A stretch of DNA of 64,000 bases from Paralichthys olivaceus. Lineage: Eukaryota; Chordata; Actinopteri; Pleuronectiformes; Paralichthyidae. Shown here one piece after another: positions 35,351 through 50,100 of this stretch (its first letter is position 1; each line of letters opens with the position of its first letter). The stretch lies in contig NC_091094.1 in the NCBI RefSeq assembly GCF_024713975.1, positions 16,339,001 through 16,403,000 of the forward strand, written 5' to 3'. Both the position numbers and the translations under genes were made by a program. The notes below the pieces were generated by a model. That model saw nothing but the letters and a program-made list of their open reading frames with translations, had not been told where the DNA came from and ran no database searches.

Positions 35351-38325
35351 TTAAGCCTTGGTGGTCCCGACCATCTGTGACGTCTGCTGGCTCTGTTGTA
35401 GTTGCTGGATCTTCACATTCATGACTTCAATCACAGCTGCAAGACAGAAACAAACCCTCGATCAATTCAGTAAATAGGTGCGTTCGGTTGTGGTCGACAA
35501 CGTGACTTGATCTGTGCTGTCTGCAGTATTGAAGTTTTCATAAAACATATACAGCAGAATGAACTGCTTTTTTCTGTAAAATATTTTCTGGGTGGTAATA
35601 ATAACTTGAATACTAACTTTAACATTTCAGTTTAAGTCACAGTATCAAACTGTCAACATCATTAGTTCAACAGTGTAAAAAGAGAAGTGACTGAAAAGAG
35701 AAATGTTGTCATCATTGGTGGGTTTTTGACACTGCACTGCTGAAGAACATTGGTACTTCAATCTGTTTAATATAACATACATGAAATGCTTAGCATTTCT
35801 TAGGGCTTGCATACAGGGTTAGGGTTAGATGGATGACATGCATCCACTCCCACTGTCTAAAAATGAAGCCAAAATGTGCTGGATATGGTTGCTACCATCT
35901 TGCGCTAATTGTGTAATTTGGAGCCAGAGTCTATGCAGTAGTGATTGGGGGATAGAGCAAAAGTAGCCAAGTCCTGCTGATACAAGCGGTCGACCAATCA
36001 CGAGTCAGTCTCAACAGTCACTCATGACATTTCATCCAGTTGTTATATCATCAACTAACTAATTCAAACCAAACTTGAAAAAATGAACACATGAGTTAGT
36101 TAAGAACTATGTAAAATGACAGAAACATCTTTAAGATAAAATTATTTAATGTTTTTTTTCATTTTAGTTTGGCCTGACACTGCCTACACAGCATATGACT
36201 GTGCTATATACTGCAGCCAGTCAGCCACTTCACTTTTCGGGAGCCATCATGTCGTCCATCTTTACAGTCTGTGACATGTGTATTAGTAAAATATACAGGA
36301 GAAATACATGAAAATGTTTGTCCATGTAAAAGGAAATTGTGACAATGTTTAGTAAAACAATAAGAAAGAAATGATCTATAGAAGATGTTTCTAGGCTTAC
36401 CTTGTTTCATTGAATGTTTTTCCTGAAGAGCTGGCTGAACTTTTTCTATCTGCTTTGTGAGGAAGTCTATTTTGCGTTTGAAGAATTTCTTTGAGTCTCC
36501 CACATTCTACAGACACAGACACATACAGTTATATAAATAAATGCACATAACAATTACTAGCTCTACATTATGTGAAAAAATGGATATACATGAATACATT
36601 TTGTCAAATTGCACATTTTACCTTTTCAACATAATATCCTGTGCCCACATCCACTAAGACATGTTCCACATCGTTTAATGTTCCAGGGACGTACATCTGA
36701 GAAGAAACCAAGTCAAGGACAAGAATCTACTGTACATCTCAACAGACATCATTTTAAGTACATCTCACAGAACAGCTAAATGGTAGCTGCTAGCTGCTCC
36801 ACTGTGATGAAGGATACCGAACTGGTGAGAGGCACCAGCAATTCTTTTCCTGCAGGAGAAAATAGACAAAGGAGAAAAGGTGAACAACTAATCTATAACA
36901 GCTAAAAATTCAAAGCTGCAGATCAGCACAAATTTGACATCACTATCACTAAATTGTGCTGATTTTACTTGATGTATTAATCATATGGAGGCTGAACTTT
37001 CCTGATAAAGTTCACTATTGACACCCAAAGAGAAGGGAAACCTTGTTAATCACAGGAACTGAAGAACCACTGGCTATGTATGTTTTTGAATAAATAATTC
37101 CAGCGACACTGACTTGATGTGTCAAAAAATAATAAAATGAACTTCACTCACCTTTGTTGTTTTTGTTCAACACATTTAAACTATCTTTTGCTTCAACAAA
37201 CTTTGTCTGGGCAACTTTTAGTTGAGTTATTGAAGACGTCAAGAACTCAACTTCCTGCAAGACATTAAAATTGACAAAACAACCAAGGTCAGGACAGCAG
37301 TAAGTTCAGTAAACTTGTCGCATTAAAATGCTTTCTGAATGTGTCTCCTGGGACCGCTTGTTATCGGATCTCATTTCCCAGCTCTAAGATCAAATACTGT
37401 TGTTTTAATCCAGTCAGAACTTTCAGATGTGTCTGATGTCACTGTGGTTGTGTGTGTGTGCAAGCAAGAGAGAGCAAGCAGAGTCAAGAGGGGCGGTCAG
37501 CTACGCAGATCATTCCGGACAGATGTTCATACCAGGTCTGGACGGGGTCATTATTTCAGTTAATAATTATTGTTCTTTCTTTTGAATCAATCTGCTTCCA
37601 GTTTTACTAGACTATAAACACACACAAATCACAGGGAAAGAGAAATGTCGCATTAATACACAATGTAAATGGAGACAACACTCCAAGGGGTCCTGACTGT
37701 CTGTCTGGTGGATCTGTGTATAAAATGTCGCCAAATAGCGAGAACCAACATTGAAAGTTCATGTTTTGTCTGGACAAAGTTTAAAAACACAAAGATGCTC
37801 AGTGTCATAGAAAAGATGGAGGAGACAGAAGTCTACATGAATATCGGATGGATTCCAGTTAATTTCACCTGCATGAGGAAATAATGACAGTGCCGTAGAT
37901 GGGGGAGGGGGGAGGGGCACTCCTCTGAGCCCTATACGTTGGACTTGGTCATGCTAACAGTGAGAGACAGTGAGGGACAGTGAGAGACAGTGAGGGACTG
38001 TGAGAGTGTCCATGAACAACGCCTGACACTGTGTCCTCGTAGCCTCGTAACGTTACATGCTGGAACATTTCCCGTTAAACGCAGAAGAGCACACGATGGC
38101 AGAACACGTCGGGTATTTAACCACTGTTTTCAACCACGTTAGCTAGTGGTGCTAGTTAGCGCCCCCCGCCGCGTTGTTTTCAACCCGAGTGTCGCTCCCG
38201 TCAGGTCAACATGTGTGAACACGCTCAGGGGTGAAACGAAGTGAACCTGCTCTGGTTACCTGGTCCAGTTGGTTCTTCAGGCCCTCTAACTGAGGCAGGG
38301 AGAGGTCTGTGAGGTTCACCGCCAT
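35351..38325 (-). CDS. PFDN5: Prefoldin subunit 5
   Basis: Alpha-type subunit of the hexameric prefoldin co-chaperone, which passes unfolded actin and tubulin to the CCT chaperonin. It is also known as MM-1, a MYC-binding protein. Exons: 38325-38260, 37254-37152, 36849-36818, 36696-36622, 36506-36401, 35436-35351; 468 nt, 155 aa (human 154). The N-terminal helix [18 protein letters not shown] is followed by the beta-hairpin core ([28 protein letters not shown]) and the C-terminal coiled coil ([20 protein letters not shown]). The start [14 protein letters not shown] matches the family. Exon 3 is only 32 nt. The protein is complete, with every junction in frame. An AATAAA signal lies about 110 nt past the stop. 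Confidence 0.96.
37335..37552. repeat. Relative of the MITE at 19581-20246 in PFDN5 intron 1
   Basis: Shares GAATGTGTCTCCTGGGACC and, at the right end, CGGACAGATGTTCATACCAG with the other copies. The ends are worn. Confidence 0.5.
37958..38005. repeat. Short tandem repeat (10-bp unit)
   Basis: About four to five copies of a GTGAGRGACA unit in PFDN5 intron 1. Confidence 0.8.
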
Positions 38326-38440
38326 GATGGAAGCGCAATGCCAGATGACCCTCTTCTTCTCGTGGGAGTGTTTCCGGGTGAAGTGCCGTCGATAGTGGCA
38401 GACGTCGCCCCCAGGTGGACACGACGCGACGGTACAACTA
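38326..38440 (-). promoter_or_regulatory. PFDN5 promoter/5' UTR region
   Basis: CpG-containing sequence immediately upstream of the PFDN5 ATG, with an ETS-like CTTCCGG (TTTCCGGGTG near 38370). No TATA box seen. The start site is not determined. Confidence 0.4.
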
Positions 38441-38627
38441 CTCTAAAGAAAACCAATGGTCTCTCATGTAATACAAAGACATTACCAACACACTGGGGTG
38501 TAACGAGTCCAAAAACAATGCTTCCAATGTGTTTATTTATCATGAACATCAGGCCAACTGCAGTAAACAGAAAAGGTCATATTTGGTGTAATCCCTCTGA
38601 CAGAACTAATTCTCCATGGAGAAGTTT

Positions 38628-38986
38628 TAAAGGTCCAGTGTGTAAGATTTAGGTGAAAGGGATCTATTGGCACAAATTGAATATAAAATAATCCTCTTGT
38701 TTTCACTAGTGTGTTTCATCAAAATTGTATGAATTGTAATTTTCTTTACCCTAGAACAGGCCCTTTATATTTAAATACTTTATATTTGCATCTCTCTATG
38801 GAGGGTGCCATGTTTTTTACAGTAGCCCAGACTGGACAAACTAAACACCTTTTGAGTTTTTATGACAACAGCTGCTTCCACAGGTTCTCTTTCATGTTTG
38901 GAAGGAGAGGGTGAGGTGAGGGGTGTTCAACTGTAACATGCAACTTCACAACTAGTTGCCACTTAATTCTACACACTGAACCTTTA
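38628..38986. mobile_element. Harbinger-like MITE
   Basis: Terminal inverted repeats AGGTCCAGTGTGTAAGATTT (left) and ATTCTACACACTGAACCT (right) with TAA on both outer sides. The interior contains TCTATTGGCA, CAGTAGCCCAGACTGGACAA and GGAAGGAGAGGGTGAGG, all features of a MITE family abundant in teleost genomes. No coding capacity. Confidence 0.85.
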
Positions 38987-39657
38987 AAGTAGTTTGTAGG
39001 TAGGTTGTTGCCACAGTTCCTGTTGTTTAAGTCTGTCACTTCATGTGATCTCATGAGAGTAAGACCATCTGTTACATGAATCTTATTTTTCCAGAGCTAG
39101 TTTATGACTCTGATCAGGTGCCTCTGTATCATTGGGTAAAAAGACATCTGAAGTGCCTACAGTTCTTCCACGGTCCCGACAGGCAGTTAGACCACCCAGA
39201 GGGGGCTTTCAATATGAAGTGATTCCAACACATTTCTTTCACATTATGCCTCAAACAGAATGAGCTCTGCATTAAGAGCTTCAAGAGCAATAGATACAGC
39301 TAAAGTTTTTACAATTAATGAGAACACTAAGTCACAAGAAGCAATACATTTGTATTCATTAAGATGATGTATATGTTGTGTTAGAACACATTTCACTAAG
39401 CACATTTTTCTTATCCCTAGATATTACTGTAAATACCCTTAGTCAGGCCTTTCCCATCCCTTCACATAAATATTATCAATATCAGTTATTTCTGCAACAC
39501 AGGCACAGACTGTGTGTGAGAACGCCTTTATTTGAAAACAATTCTGTCAACACATTAAAAATGCATTCAAACACTGTTAAAATTTACATTTAAAAACAGC
39601 ATTAAAAAGAAAATTCTAATTAAAGTCACATTCTCCAGCTTGTGTGCTGAAACCTTA

Positions 39658-39697
39658 ATGTTTAAATACTGCATAGACTGTTTACATCCTGCTTTTA
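39658..39697. repeat. Direct repeat, left copy
   Basis: TGTTTAAATACTGCATA, then GACTGTTTACATCCTGCT. A near-identical copy lies at 41074-41112 in the same orientation. The two flank the PFKM pseudogene copy; see the right copy. Confidence 0.8.
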
Positions 39698-39816
39698 AAA
39701 TGTCATGTCAAAATTTTAATTTTATATTATAATCAAAAATTCTGCCAAAATTACATGAAATTATAAAAAATTTCATTACTCAAAGTCAAACTTTCAAAAT
39801 GGTTAAAGCCTCAAGT

Positions 39817-41072
<1,256 letters not shown>

Positions 41073-41073
41073 T

Positions 41074-41112
41074 GTTTAAATACTGCATAGAGACTGTTTA
41101 CAACCTGCTATT
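41074..41112. repeat. Direct repeat, right copy
   Basis: TGTTTAAATACTGCATA, then GAGACTGTTTACAACCTGCT, directly after the end of the PFKM homology and 15 bases from the ESPL1 stop. Differs from the left copy (39658-39697) by a 2-nt insertion and a few substitutions. Confidence 0.8.
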
Positions 41113-41127
41113 GGCTCATCAACCCAC

Positions 41128-44100
41128 CTACTGCAGGTACACAGGTAAACCATAGGCCACAGGTGCAGCTCCGATCAGGTGTTTAAGGTTTGTGGCCTGA
41201 CGCGATGGGCCCATGTGTTCCAGGAGGGGAGCTCCAGGTCCAGCAGCGAACCAGGACTCCAACAAAGCTTTGGTGAAGCGATCAATGTCCCGATCAGTCA
41301 CATCCCACAGGTTTCCCAAAGCAAACGGGCTAAAGAGAGAAAAAAATAAATAGTAATGAACTATTTAAGTCAGTGAATTTAGGTTTGTGGATCAACCACA
41401 TCAAGATATAAATCTCCAACTTCATTTGTTGGAAAATTTTGTGTTAAAAATGTATCAATTGATCTTTATTCAACTGCACATTAACACAGATATCTCACCA
41501 GCCAGCGATGAGGTAATTGAGGATTATGCCTTGTCCCTCCTGGTCTCCACGCACGGCCAGAGCAGCACTACTGCAGCCAAAGAGAAGAGACGCTGCTCTT
41601 AACTGCGTCTTCAGGACCGTCTGACCATCGAGGAACCGAGCGCCGGCTCCGTGACCCACGTAGCTAAAGGACCACGCATGCAAAGTTAAAGAGGTCATTT
41701 GATGTGTAGCATGTTTTCCCAAAAAGTTGGTAGCCTGCATTTTAGCATCAAAACATCCACAAAACACTAAATGATTCTACAGCACTGTATTTACAATGTT
41801 ATTTCTCAACATGAGCATGTTTGTGGACTGTAGCCATTACTTCTCATCTCTTTCAGGATGCATAAGATCATCACAAACTCACATGTACAGATCCTTGTTT
41901 GCCACTGCTTCTTCCATCTGACCCGAGTCAGGAGCAACCCCACACACACCTTCCCAGTCTGGTTGACTTTAAAGAGAACAGTCAGATTGTCATTGAGGAT
42001 GAAACAGCAGTGAAAAAGACAAACCTTGTTTGCTTGAGTATTAGCCTTACCTGCTAAACCATTCTTTGAACCTGTCCTGAGAGTTCCCTAAATTAGCATC
42101 AGGGTCCAGCACATAGAACACCTTCTTTGTATCCACTCCTCGTCTCAGGACGGAGTGAGAGTCATTCTGAAGGGAAAGATTAAAGTAAGATGTATATCTA
42201 CTGCTGCACACTTCAGATGACATTTGTGTCTGTAGTCTCACCGCTTTCTGAATGCTCAGTCCAATCAGTGAGTGCAGAGAAGGCATCCGACTGACAGAGT
42301 GAGACTTTAAGATGGAGATGCTCTCCCATGGCAACTTCTGAAGGTACTGCAAAGGAGACAGGACAGATGGCCATACTTTTACACTATTTCACCCCACAAG
42401 GGACATATTGTTACAGAGCATTAGATCTCTTTTATGTACAAGTCAGACGACAGGATTTGATAGAGATGATATAAACAACCTTGTCCAGGATCAGAACAAC
42501 ATGACCACGGGGCTCTTCTCTCTCTGAGGGCTGAGAAAGAGCTGTATGGAGAATCTGGTCACACTCCGCATCCCAGTGTGGAGAAACTCCAAGAGCAAAT
42601 CTTTGCAAGTCTTCTTGAGACAGCAGAGGAAATGCTGACAGCAACGCCTGAAACAAAAGTCACCAGTTCAGTGATTGTTTGTTTTGCTGTTCCTGCTCCA
42701 GCTGCTTTTGAGATCAAGTCAGAATGGAAGGTCTGCTGGTGATGCTCCAGAATCCATCAAGTGAAAAGAAACAGAAAGAAAACAAACAAAAAACCCCCAC
42801 ACACCTTCAACATCTCCTCACTGCATGTCACTCCTTTAGCAGACAAGGCTTTGCAAAGGTGCTGGGCCTGACTGGAAAGTTCTGGATCTGAAGAAAGGGG
42901 GAGAAGAAAGCTCTTCCAGCACTGGAGCAATCCCTCCATCTCTTTCAACAGTTGCTGGAAGAAAGGTGTGAAGGTGTTTAGACAAGTAAAAGCATAAAGT
43001 AATCACTGTCAACTTGCAAGTGACATTTCTTAGTCAAAACAACCAGAAATAGGCCAGAGTTTCCCCCGCTTGTCTTCTCATCACTCACCTCAACTCGAGA
43101 GTCAAGCGCCCTGCGGCCCTCCCACCACTTGGCTTTCTCAGACACACAGCTCACAACCTTCTGTTCCACCTGAATACTGTCCATCTCCTGCACGAGCCAA
43201 CTGATGGGATGCTGCACAACACAGAGAAAGTTGAAGTCATTTTCTGGGATGGTGAAAATTAAATATTATAACCTAGTAAAATTAAGAGTCAAACTTAAAC
43301 TTGTTCCAAACATTATAATAGCATTTCCTGACACTGAATTGGTTATCGTTAATGAATCTCATATATGGATTATTGCAATTTCACTGAAATTCAACTACAG
43401 CTGCAGTAGAGATTGTCTTTTACCTGGGCTACGTGTTACTGCTGATGAGATTTGTGAAAACTTTCAGCACGGCAAGATTTTAAAGTCACCATCGTCTCCA
43501 TGTTGCATAAGTAACTTCTAACAGTGTAATTATCTGTTTTCAGATTCTGGCTGCCATATTGCTTGATTGTAAACTGTATTTGCTTAGATAATACTTGTTT
43601 GGAAAAGAAAAGAATATACACATCTTAAAATGATATAAATTATTGGCATCACCTGCTGCATAGATGTTGATATATGAACAGTGACAGGGGCAGATCCTTT
43701 CTGGAGACGTGAAAGTATGATGCTGTTCCCCATGTCCCCAGGTTTTACTCCAAGCACAGACATCATACACACAGTTACCCCTGTACAACACAGAGGAAGG
43801 ATATCATGCAATTTAAATGTTGTTTTTTCTTAGCTTATCAAGCACATTCCTTCTACACCCACAGTGCAAGAAGGAACGCTTCCACAGGTCCTTCATTCCC
43901 ACTGCTGTCAGACTGTACAACACCATCCGGAATGATAATAAAATAAATGCTGCTCATGTTACTTACACAATTTTTTGCTTTATATGTACAAACATAAAAT
44001 TTGTTTTTTATGTACAAACGTTTTATTCTTATGTACAAAACAGATTTTTACTTGCCTATACAATCATCCTGTGCATATATAATAAACATACTCAGCATTA

Positions 44101-47100
44101 TTTTATTTAACTTTAATTCTTAATTTTTATTCTATTGTCCTTTTTATATTTCTTTATTCTCTTGTCTACCTCATTCTGACCTGCCTGCTGCTGTAACAAG
44201 TGTATTTCCCCAGTGTGTGGATTAATAAGGTTTTATCTCATCTTAACCCTGTTTTCTAGTGAGTTGGCAGAATGTGTTTGCAAAACTCCATATAAGAACT
44301 AATTTGGTGTATAATGGGTATAATTGTTGTTACAGTAGAAAGAGAAATGATAAACTAGCTTCTCATAATGCATTAGTGACATGCAAACCATGACTGGACC
44401 AAATCAAATCTTTCAATACAAATATATCCAGTTTGCTACTGAATCCGACAGACTTTATCACTTTACCTGTGGGAAGGTGTTGAAGTTGTTGGATGAACTC
44501 TTGGCAGAGGTTCTGGGGGAAAGCTGAGGAGTCGGCAGTGGGGAAGGAATAGATGTTCTTCAACTGAATCAACCTCTGTTCAGTAGTAGTCTTGGACTCT
44601 GTTGAACTGAGCTCATTCAGACTCAGAGCATCCATCTTGTCTGCAAGTTCATTGGGCGACTTTTTCAGCTTTCTATTAGATACAACAAAAGAGTTCAGTA
44701 AATTTTACACACAGCTAGTGATCATACAAGTAAAAGGAGATGCTCTAGAGTTACCAGATCATGCTTTTCAACACACGCATGCTTACTTGAGACAACTGGC
44801 TAAATGCCGTATTGTGCGATGACGGCTTGTGATGCCAAAGGACTGGGCATGAAGCAGTGCTGTAGTTACAGGATCCTGCTGTCCCAGTGCTAGGGCCAGG
44901 AGAGCGCAGAGGGTCGGGTGAAGAGTTGGAGAAGGGAAGTGCTGAAGGTCCAGCCAGGCTGAGCGGAGCAACGACTCAACATCCTCCAGGGACAGATTCT
45001 CTGAAAAACAAGGGAAAAATTGAGGGAACTGATAGGGATCTGTGATGAACTGTAAAACTATTTTAACTCTACAAACCAGCAACATATAAAGGCAATAAAT
45101 CTGATATGTTATTGTTACAGTCAGCAATATCACAACATATCCTCATTTAAAACTGGAGCATTGGATTAAAAAAATAAAAAAGTATTTAAAGCATTGTTCC
45201 CCTTTCTGGTACATTTGCTCTGTGAGGTTTGGATGTACATGACCTTGCAAAACAATTTATAAATTCCACTTCTGTAATGCCGTTACTTTTACATCCATCT
45301 TTAATTATCTTAACAGCCTCGCGGGGGAATTGGAGCCAATCCCAGCTGACATTGGGCAAGGTACACCCTTGATAGGTCGCCAGTGTATTAGAAGGCCAAC
45401 ATAAAGAGACAAACAACCATTCACACCTAATCCCAATCTGCATGCATTCTGAAATAGTTGTAAACTCAACACAGAAAGAACAAACCTTGAACCTTTGAGT
45501 CAGACTTACATGACATATTAAACTCTAAACTCACCTGGCCTGATGTCTGACTGCGTGAGTTGGGTTTGTGGCGCTTCTCTCAGAGGACCACTGCTCCTCA
45601 GCTCAGTCAAACAATCTCTTGGCAGGCGACCACATATATCCCTACGCAGGATTTCAAAATCTATGTTGGTGGAGAGATAAGGGCAAGATTAGCACTCTGG
45701 CATTTATCGACATTTTACAGGATACAGTGAAATGGTATTGCTAATACTAGTCTTGCCATTTCCTGGCATCCTTCACATTTTAAAAACAATAACTCAGTTA
45801 TATCACCCAATTTCCTCCCAGGTTTTTTTTTTATATTCTGAAACATAATTAAGAACAGATTTGATTTTAATTACAATAACTGAGCTGGGAAGAAATTTTA
45901 AGCGTGATCATTGATGTGAATGTTACTTTAAGCGCAACTTAAGTGTGTATGAAAGGTTTAAAATTTCAAAATACACACTGATATCTTTACTTGAAGCAGG
46001 ATTGTCCTCAGTGTCGGATGTCCTAAGCTCTTCGATGCTTATGTCCAGAACTTCATTAGATTCCTCCTCGATGGTCCTCATTTTGTCCAGCTCCTCCATT
46101 GTTTCCACCTCTGTCTTGGTCAGCTCCTTTCTGCTTCTACCTCTTCTTGTTGACGCAGGTGGACGGCTCAAACCTTCGTCGTCCTCGGAGGACGTGGCCC
46201 TTGGCACTGCAGTGGTTTTTCTACCCTTAGCCTGCCTCTTGGGGAGTTTGCTCTCTGCAGGTGGATCTGGGACTTTTTTAGCACTTTGGGCAGCTCTTCT
46301 GGTTGTTGTTCGCTTTTTAGGTGCATCTGTTTTTTCTTTGGCCTCTGTTTGGGTATGAGCCTCTGAGTCACTCTCATCACTAAACTCCACCTGTATTAAA
46401 TATCAAAAAAGGGAAGATATTATTCATAAAAACACCAAACGGTACATTTTTGAAACAACAAACTTTCTCTGATTCAATGCAGACCTTGAAACGTGATGTC
46501 CTGGTGCGTCTGGGGGCAGCAGGCACTGGCTGGGAAGGTGAAAACTCTTCATACACATAAAACTGTTGCTTCGAAGCAGTTGTTGGTGCTTTCCTCACTG
46601 AAGCAGGAGCTTTCACTTTTTGAACAGGAGTACAAGCCACAGTAGGTACCACTGTGTTGAAGTCGAAAGAGGTGAGCTCCTTAACAGCAGACTTTGACTT
46701 TACCATTACTGGTGTCATGGGAACCAGCCCCTTTCCTCTGCTTGAGGAGCTCATCACTTGAATCTTGGGCTTGACAGCCTTGACCTTATTTGCCTCCTTT
46801 GTTTTGTCAGGAGCATCAGGGTTTTTAACGCAGTCTTTAGGCTTTTTATTCAAGGACGAGGCAGGTACATTTTTCTGTTCTGATTTGAGCTCTTTGTCTT
46901 TTGGTGCATTCCAAGTCCACACATTTGAGAAGAGCTCCTCTGGGTTGCAACCCCTTTTGGAAGCCAAGGTGATCAATGACACTATGGCTTTGGTTGCCAT
47001 TAAGCCAGCTCTCACGGGTCTTAGCACAGGAGAGAGTTTGGAATCAACAAATGCTAAACCAGCTTTCAGTATTTTCCATATACCACAAATGTTGTTGAGC

Positions 47101-50100
47101 CTTGGTTCCAGACTGGACAGGGCCATGTGAAGGTACACACGACCCACCACATCTTGCATCAGTAGGGGTTTAGAGGAGCCTTTTGTGGGGCCACACCGAG
47201 GGAAGAGTTTAGCCAGTTTCGCCCCAACTTTGGCAGTGATGCTCTCACAGCGGGATAATGTTGCCCACTGAAGCTTCAAACCGACTTTGGGGTCATTGGA
47301 ATCCAGCTTGAGAACTAGATCAGCCTGTGTAGCAGCCCAGCGAGCAGTGGCATGGCCCAGACAGGGCTCAGAGCAGCAGGGGCACTGACAGTCAGATTCA
47401 TGTGCCAGGGAGGAGAGCCAACGACGTGGTTGGGCTTTGAGCGGTGGGGAGCTGGTCAGGTCCCTCACCACAGGTTCTTTAGCAATCCACCTAGTGCTCA
47501 GGATGTCTTTACAATCATCCTCAAGAGTAGGTAGAGGAGGCTGAGGTTTCTTTGCTGGCCGACCTTTCCGTGGTTTGATTTTTACCTCTGCCTTTTGCAC
47601 CTGATCAGAGAAATCTGAGGAAAACAAACTTAAGTCAATTATGCAGCTCAAGAAAGTGGCTATATGATGCAATAACAGTGCCCCACTTTCCTAATAAATA
47701 AACTGAAACAATAACACAATATAATGACATTATCACTCTACAACTCCACTCAAAGTCACTGAAATATTAATTGAATCAGTGCCCAGTGCTATTTGAACTG
47801 GTAGCTGTGCATTAAACTGACCTGTGCATAGGTCCAGAAGGTTTCTGACATTTTCCAAATCAGTACTACTTTCTTCTCTCTCCCCCTGCATAAGCTCCAA
47901 CTCCGCTTTCATCACCAGCAGCTCAGCACATCTAAAGTAATGAGAAAGGAAGGAATTCAATCAAAAAGCTTCCTCAAAATGTGATATATTGCTCTGCCTA
48001 GCCATGCTAGTATCACTGAGAAAGTACAAATCTGGTTATTAAACCAGTATTAAAAAAAGATCACCCGCATAATCTGCAAAATATAATTAATACCTTTAAA
48101 TGTTAAGCACTTTAGCAATACCAACAAAAAGATTTAGAAATATGCACTCAGCTTGTTGGTTGTAATGGTTTTAATCAAAGTACAATTTGTGTCTACTGAT
48201 AAAATTCTCAGTGAAATCTACAAATACAATAAACTGTTTAACATTGTATCAAGGTTAACAGTGCACAAAACAAAAATCAGAAACACAACGTGGCCTTCCA
48301 CTGTGTTTATCAAGGTACGCTATAGAGAACACTATTTAAGAATGATAAGTTTTCGTTGATAGTTTCAGTGGACAAACAAGCTTTTAGACCCTGCTTCACA
48401 AAGTTATTTTAACCTTAAACACACCACCATGTTCATGTACTTACTGGCTGAGTGCCTGCAGCTTTATGGCCAGTTTAAGAGCTTCTAGGCATTGGAACCT
48501 GGCATCATTGATGGCCCCACAGCTGCTCCTAAGAGAAACCATCTTCATGGAGCAGTTTAACACCTCTGAGAGCAGCTGCCATTTTAGCACCAGGTTATCT
48601 CCTGCTCGTGGACCAAGAGAGAGAGAGACACAGTCAGGGAGGGAGGAACTGAAATAGCTGAGGGCATTAAAAGAAGAATAAAATAAAAATAAAAAAATAA
48701 GTTATTTTTAATGAAATGTTGAATGAATGTGTGGGACAAATGTACCTTGGTCGATAAAGCGCACATCTGAGCTGCTGCCATGACACCCGTACAGGCCTTT
48801 CCCTACTAAAGTGACCAGCAGGCTGCAGAGAAGCTTCAGACTTTCATACAGAGCAGTGTCCGGGCTATTTATACCTGAGAAAGACAAACATTGGTCAATA
48901 GCTGCAAACATCATGAAATATTAAAATACAAAGCCAGCTGTTAAAGTGGAGAAAATTCTTCTTCGAACCATGCTCAGTGATACGTCCACGCTCAGCCTGT
49001 GGCAGTGCAGCTGTGTCCAAACTGAGGTAGGAGCTGCAGGTCTGCAGAGCCCGAGCACGAAGCAGGTACCAACCTTTCGACTGTCTCTGCTCATTCACTT
49101 CTTTAAGCACCTCACACAGATAAGGCACTCCATGACCCACCTGAAATTTACCAGAGAGGAACAGAGCAACAGAGCATTGATTAAATCAACTTAAATCAAA
49201 TCTGCAAAACAGCAGTAATCCAATAATATAAAAAAAACTACAAGCAGACATGTTACCTACCTGTCCTGTGCTGTAGTAGTACTGAGCTTTCAACAGCAGG
49301 GGCAGCAAAGAGAGGGAAGACATTCCCTCATTGGTCGTTTCTGAGGCAAGACTTTTTTCTGCTTGCTCTAACTGGGCCTAAAACCACAAGTTACATTAGG
49401 GATTCATTTCTCATTAACTTGAAAAATATATATATCAAATAAACCTCAAGCAGTCCTATTACAGAATAATCCTTACAAAACTTCATTACCAAAGCCAGTT
49501 CAGGGGCACCCATATCCAGTAAGAGGCTGACTGAGTGACAGAGGGAGCTGGCACAACCATGTGCGTCAGAAAGTTGACGTGAAAGTCCAATTGTGAGTTG
49601 GTAAGCTTCCAAAGCCTTTAGAGGCTGCATGAGAGAACAGAGAGATTTGATTAATACACAGATACTATAATGACCAATGAAGTGAAAACAAGTTATATCA
49701 ACCTAACCCCAGTAGACATCATGAAATACCTCCGACACACCTTTACAGTACAGTAAAACCAATTTTAATAAATTCTTAATAGATCTGTGAATTATTTTAC
49801 CATCATCTGGATGATGACATATGATGAGTCAATTTATTAAAATTCTCTTAACCAGAGAAAAAAAACATATATCCCTAATTTATGAAGCGTTATGAAGTGA
49901 ATGAGGTACACGTTTGATACAAGATCTAAATCTATTTTGAGCTAAAGACAGAACCCAAAAACAATCAAGAGATAATCTACATTTATTTTGCCCATATCTT
50001 GAATTGTTACCTTTCCCATTAGTCTGAAGAGAGCTGCAGTCAGAGCAATGGAGGTGCAGGTCTGTTTGGGGCTCCTGACAGAAGGCAGAGCTGGACTCTG

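Noticed and set aside
45945-46358. 137-codon + strand frame
   Set aside because: Mirror image of the acidic/basic separase linker exon; composition follows from the coding strand.
47352-47534. + strand frame in the large separase exon
   Set aside because: Antisense to an exon whose minus-strand frame is open for 376 codons and matches separase.
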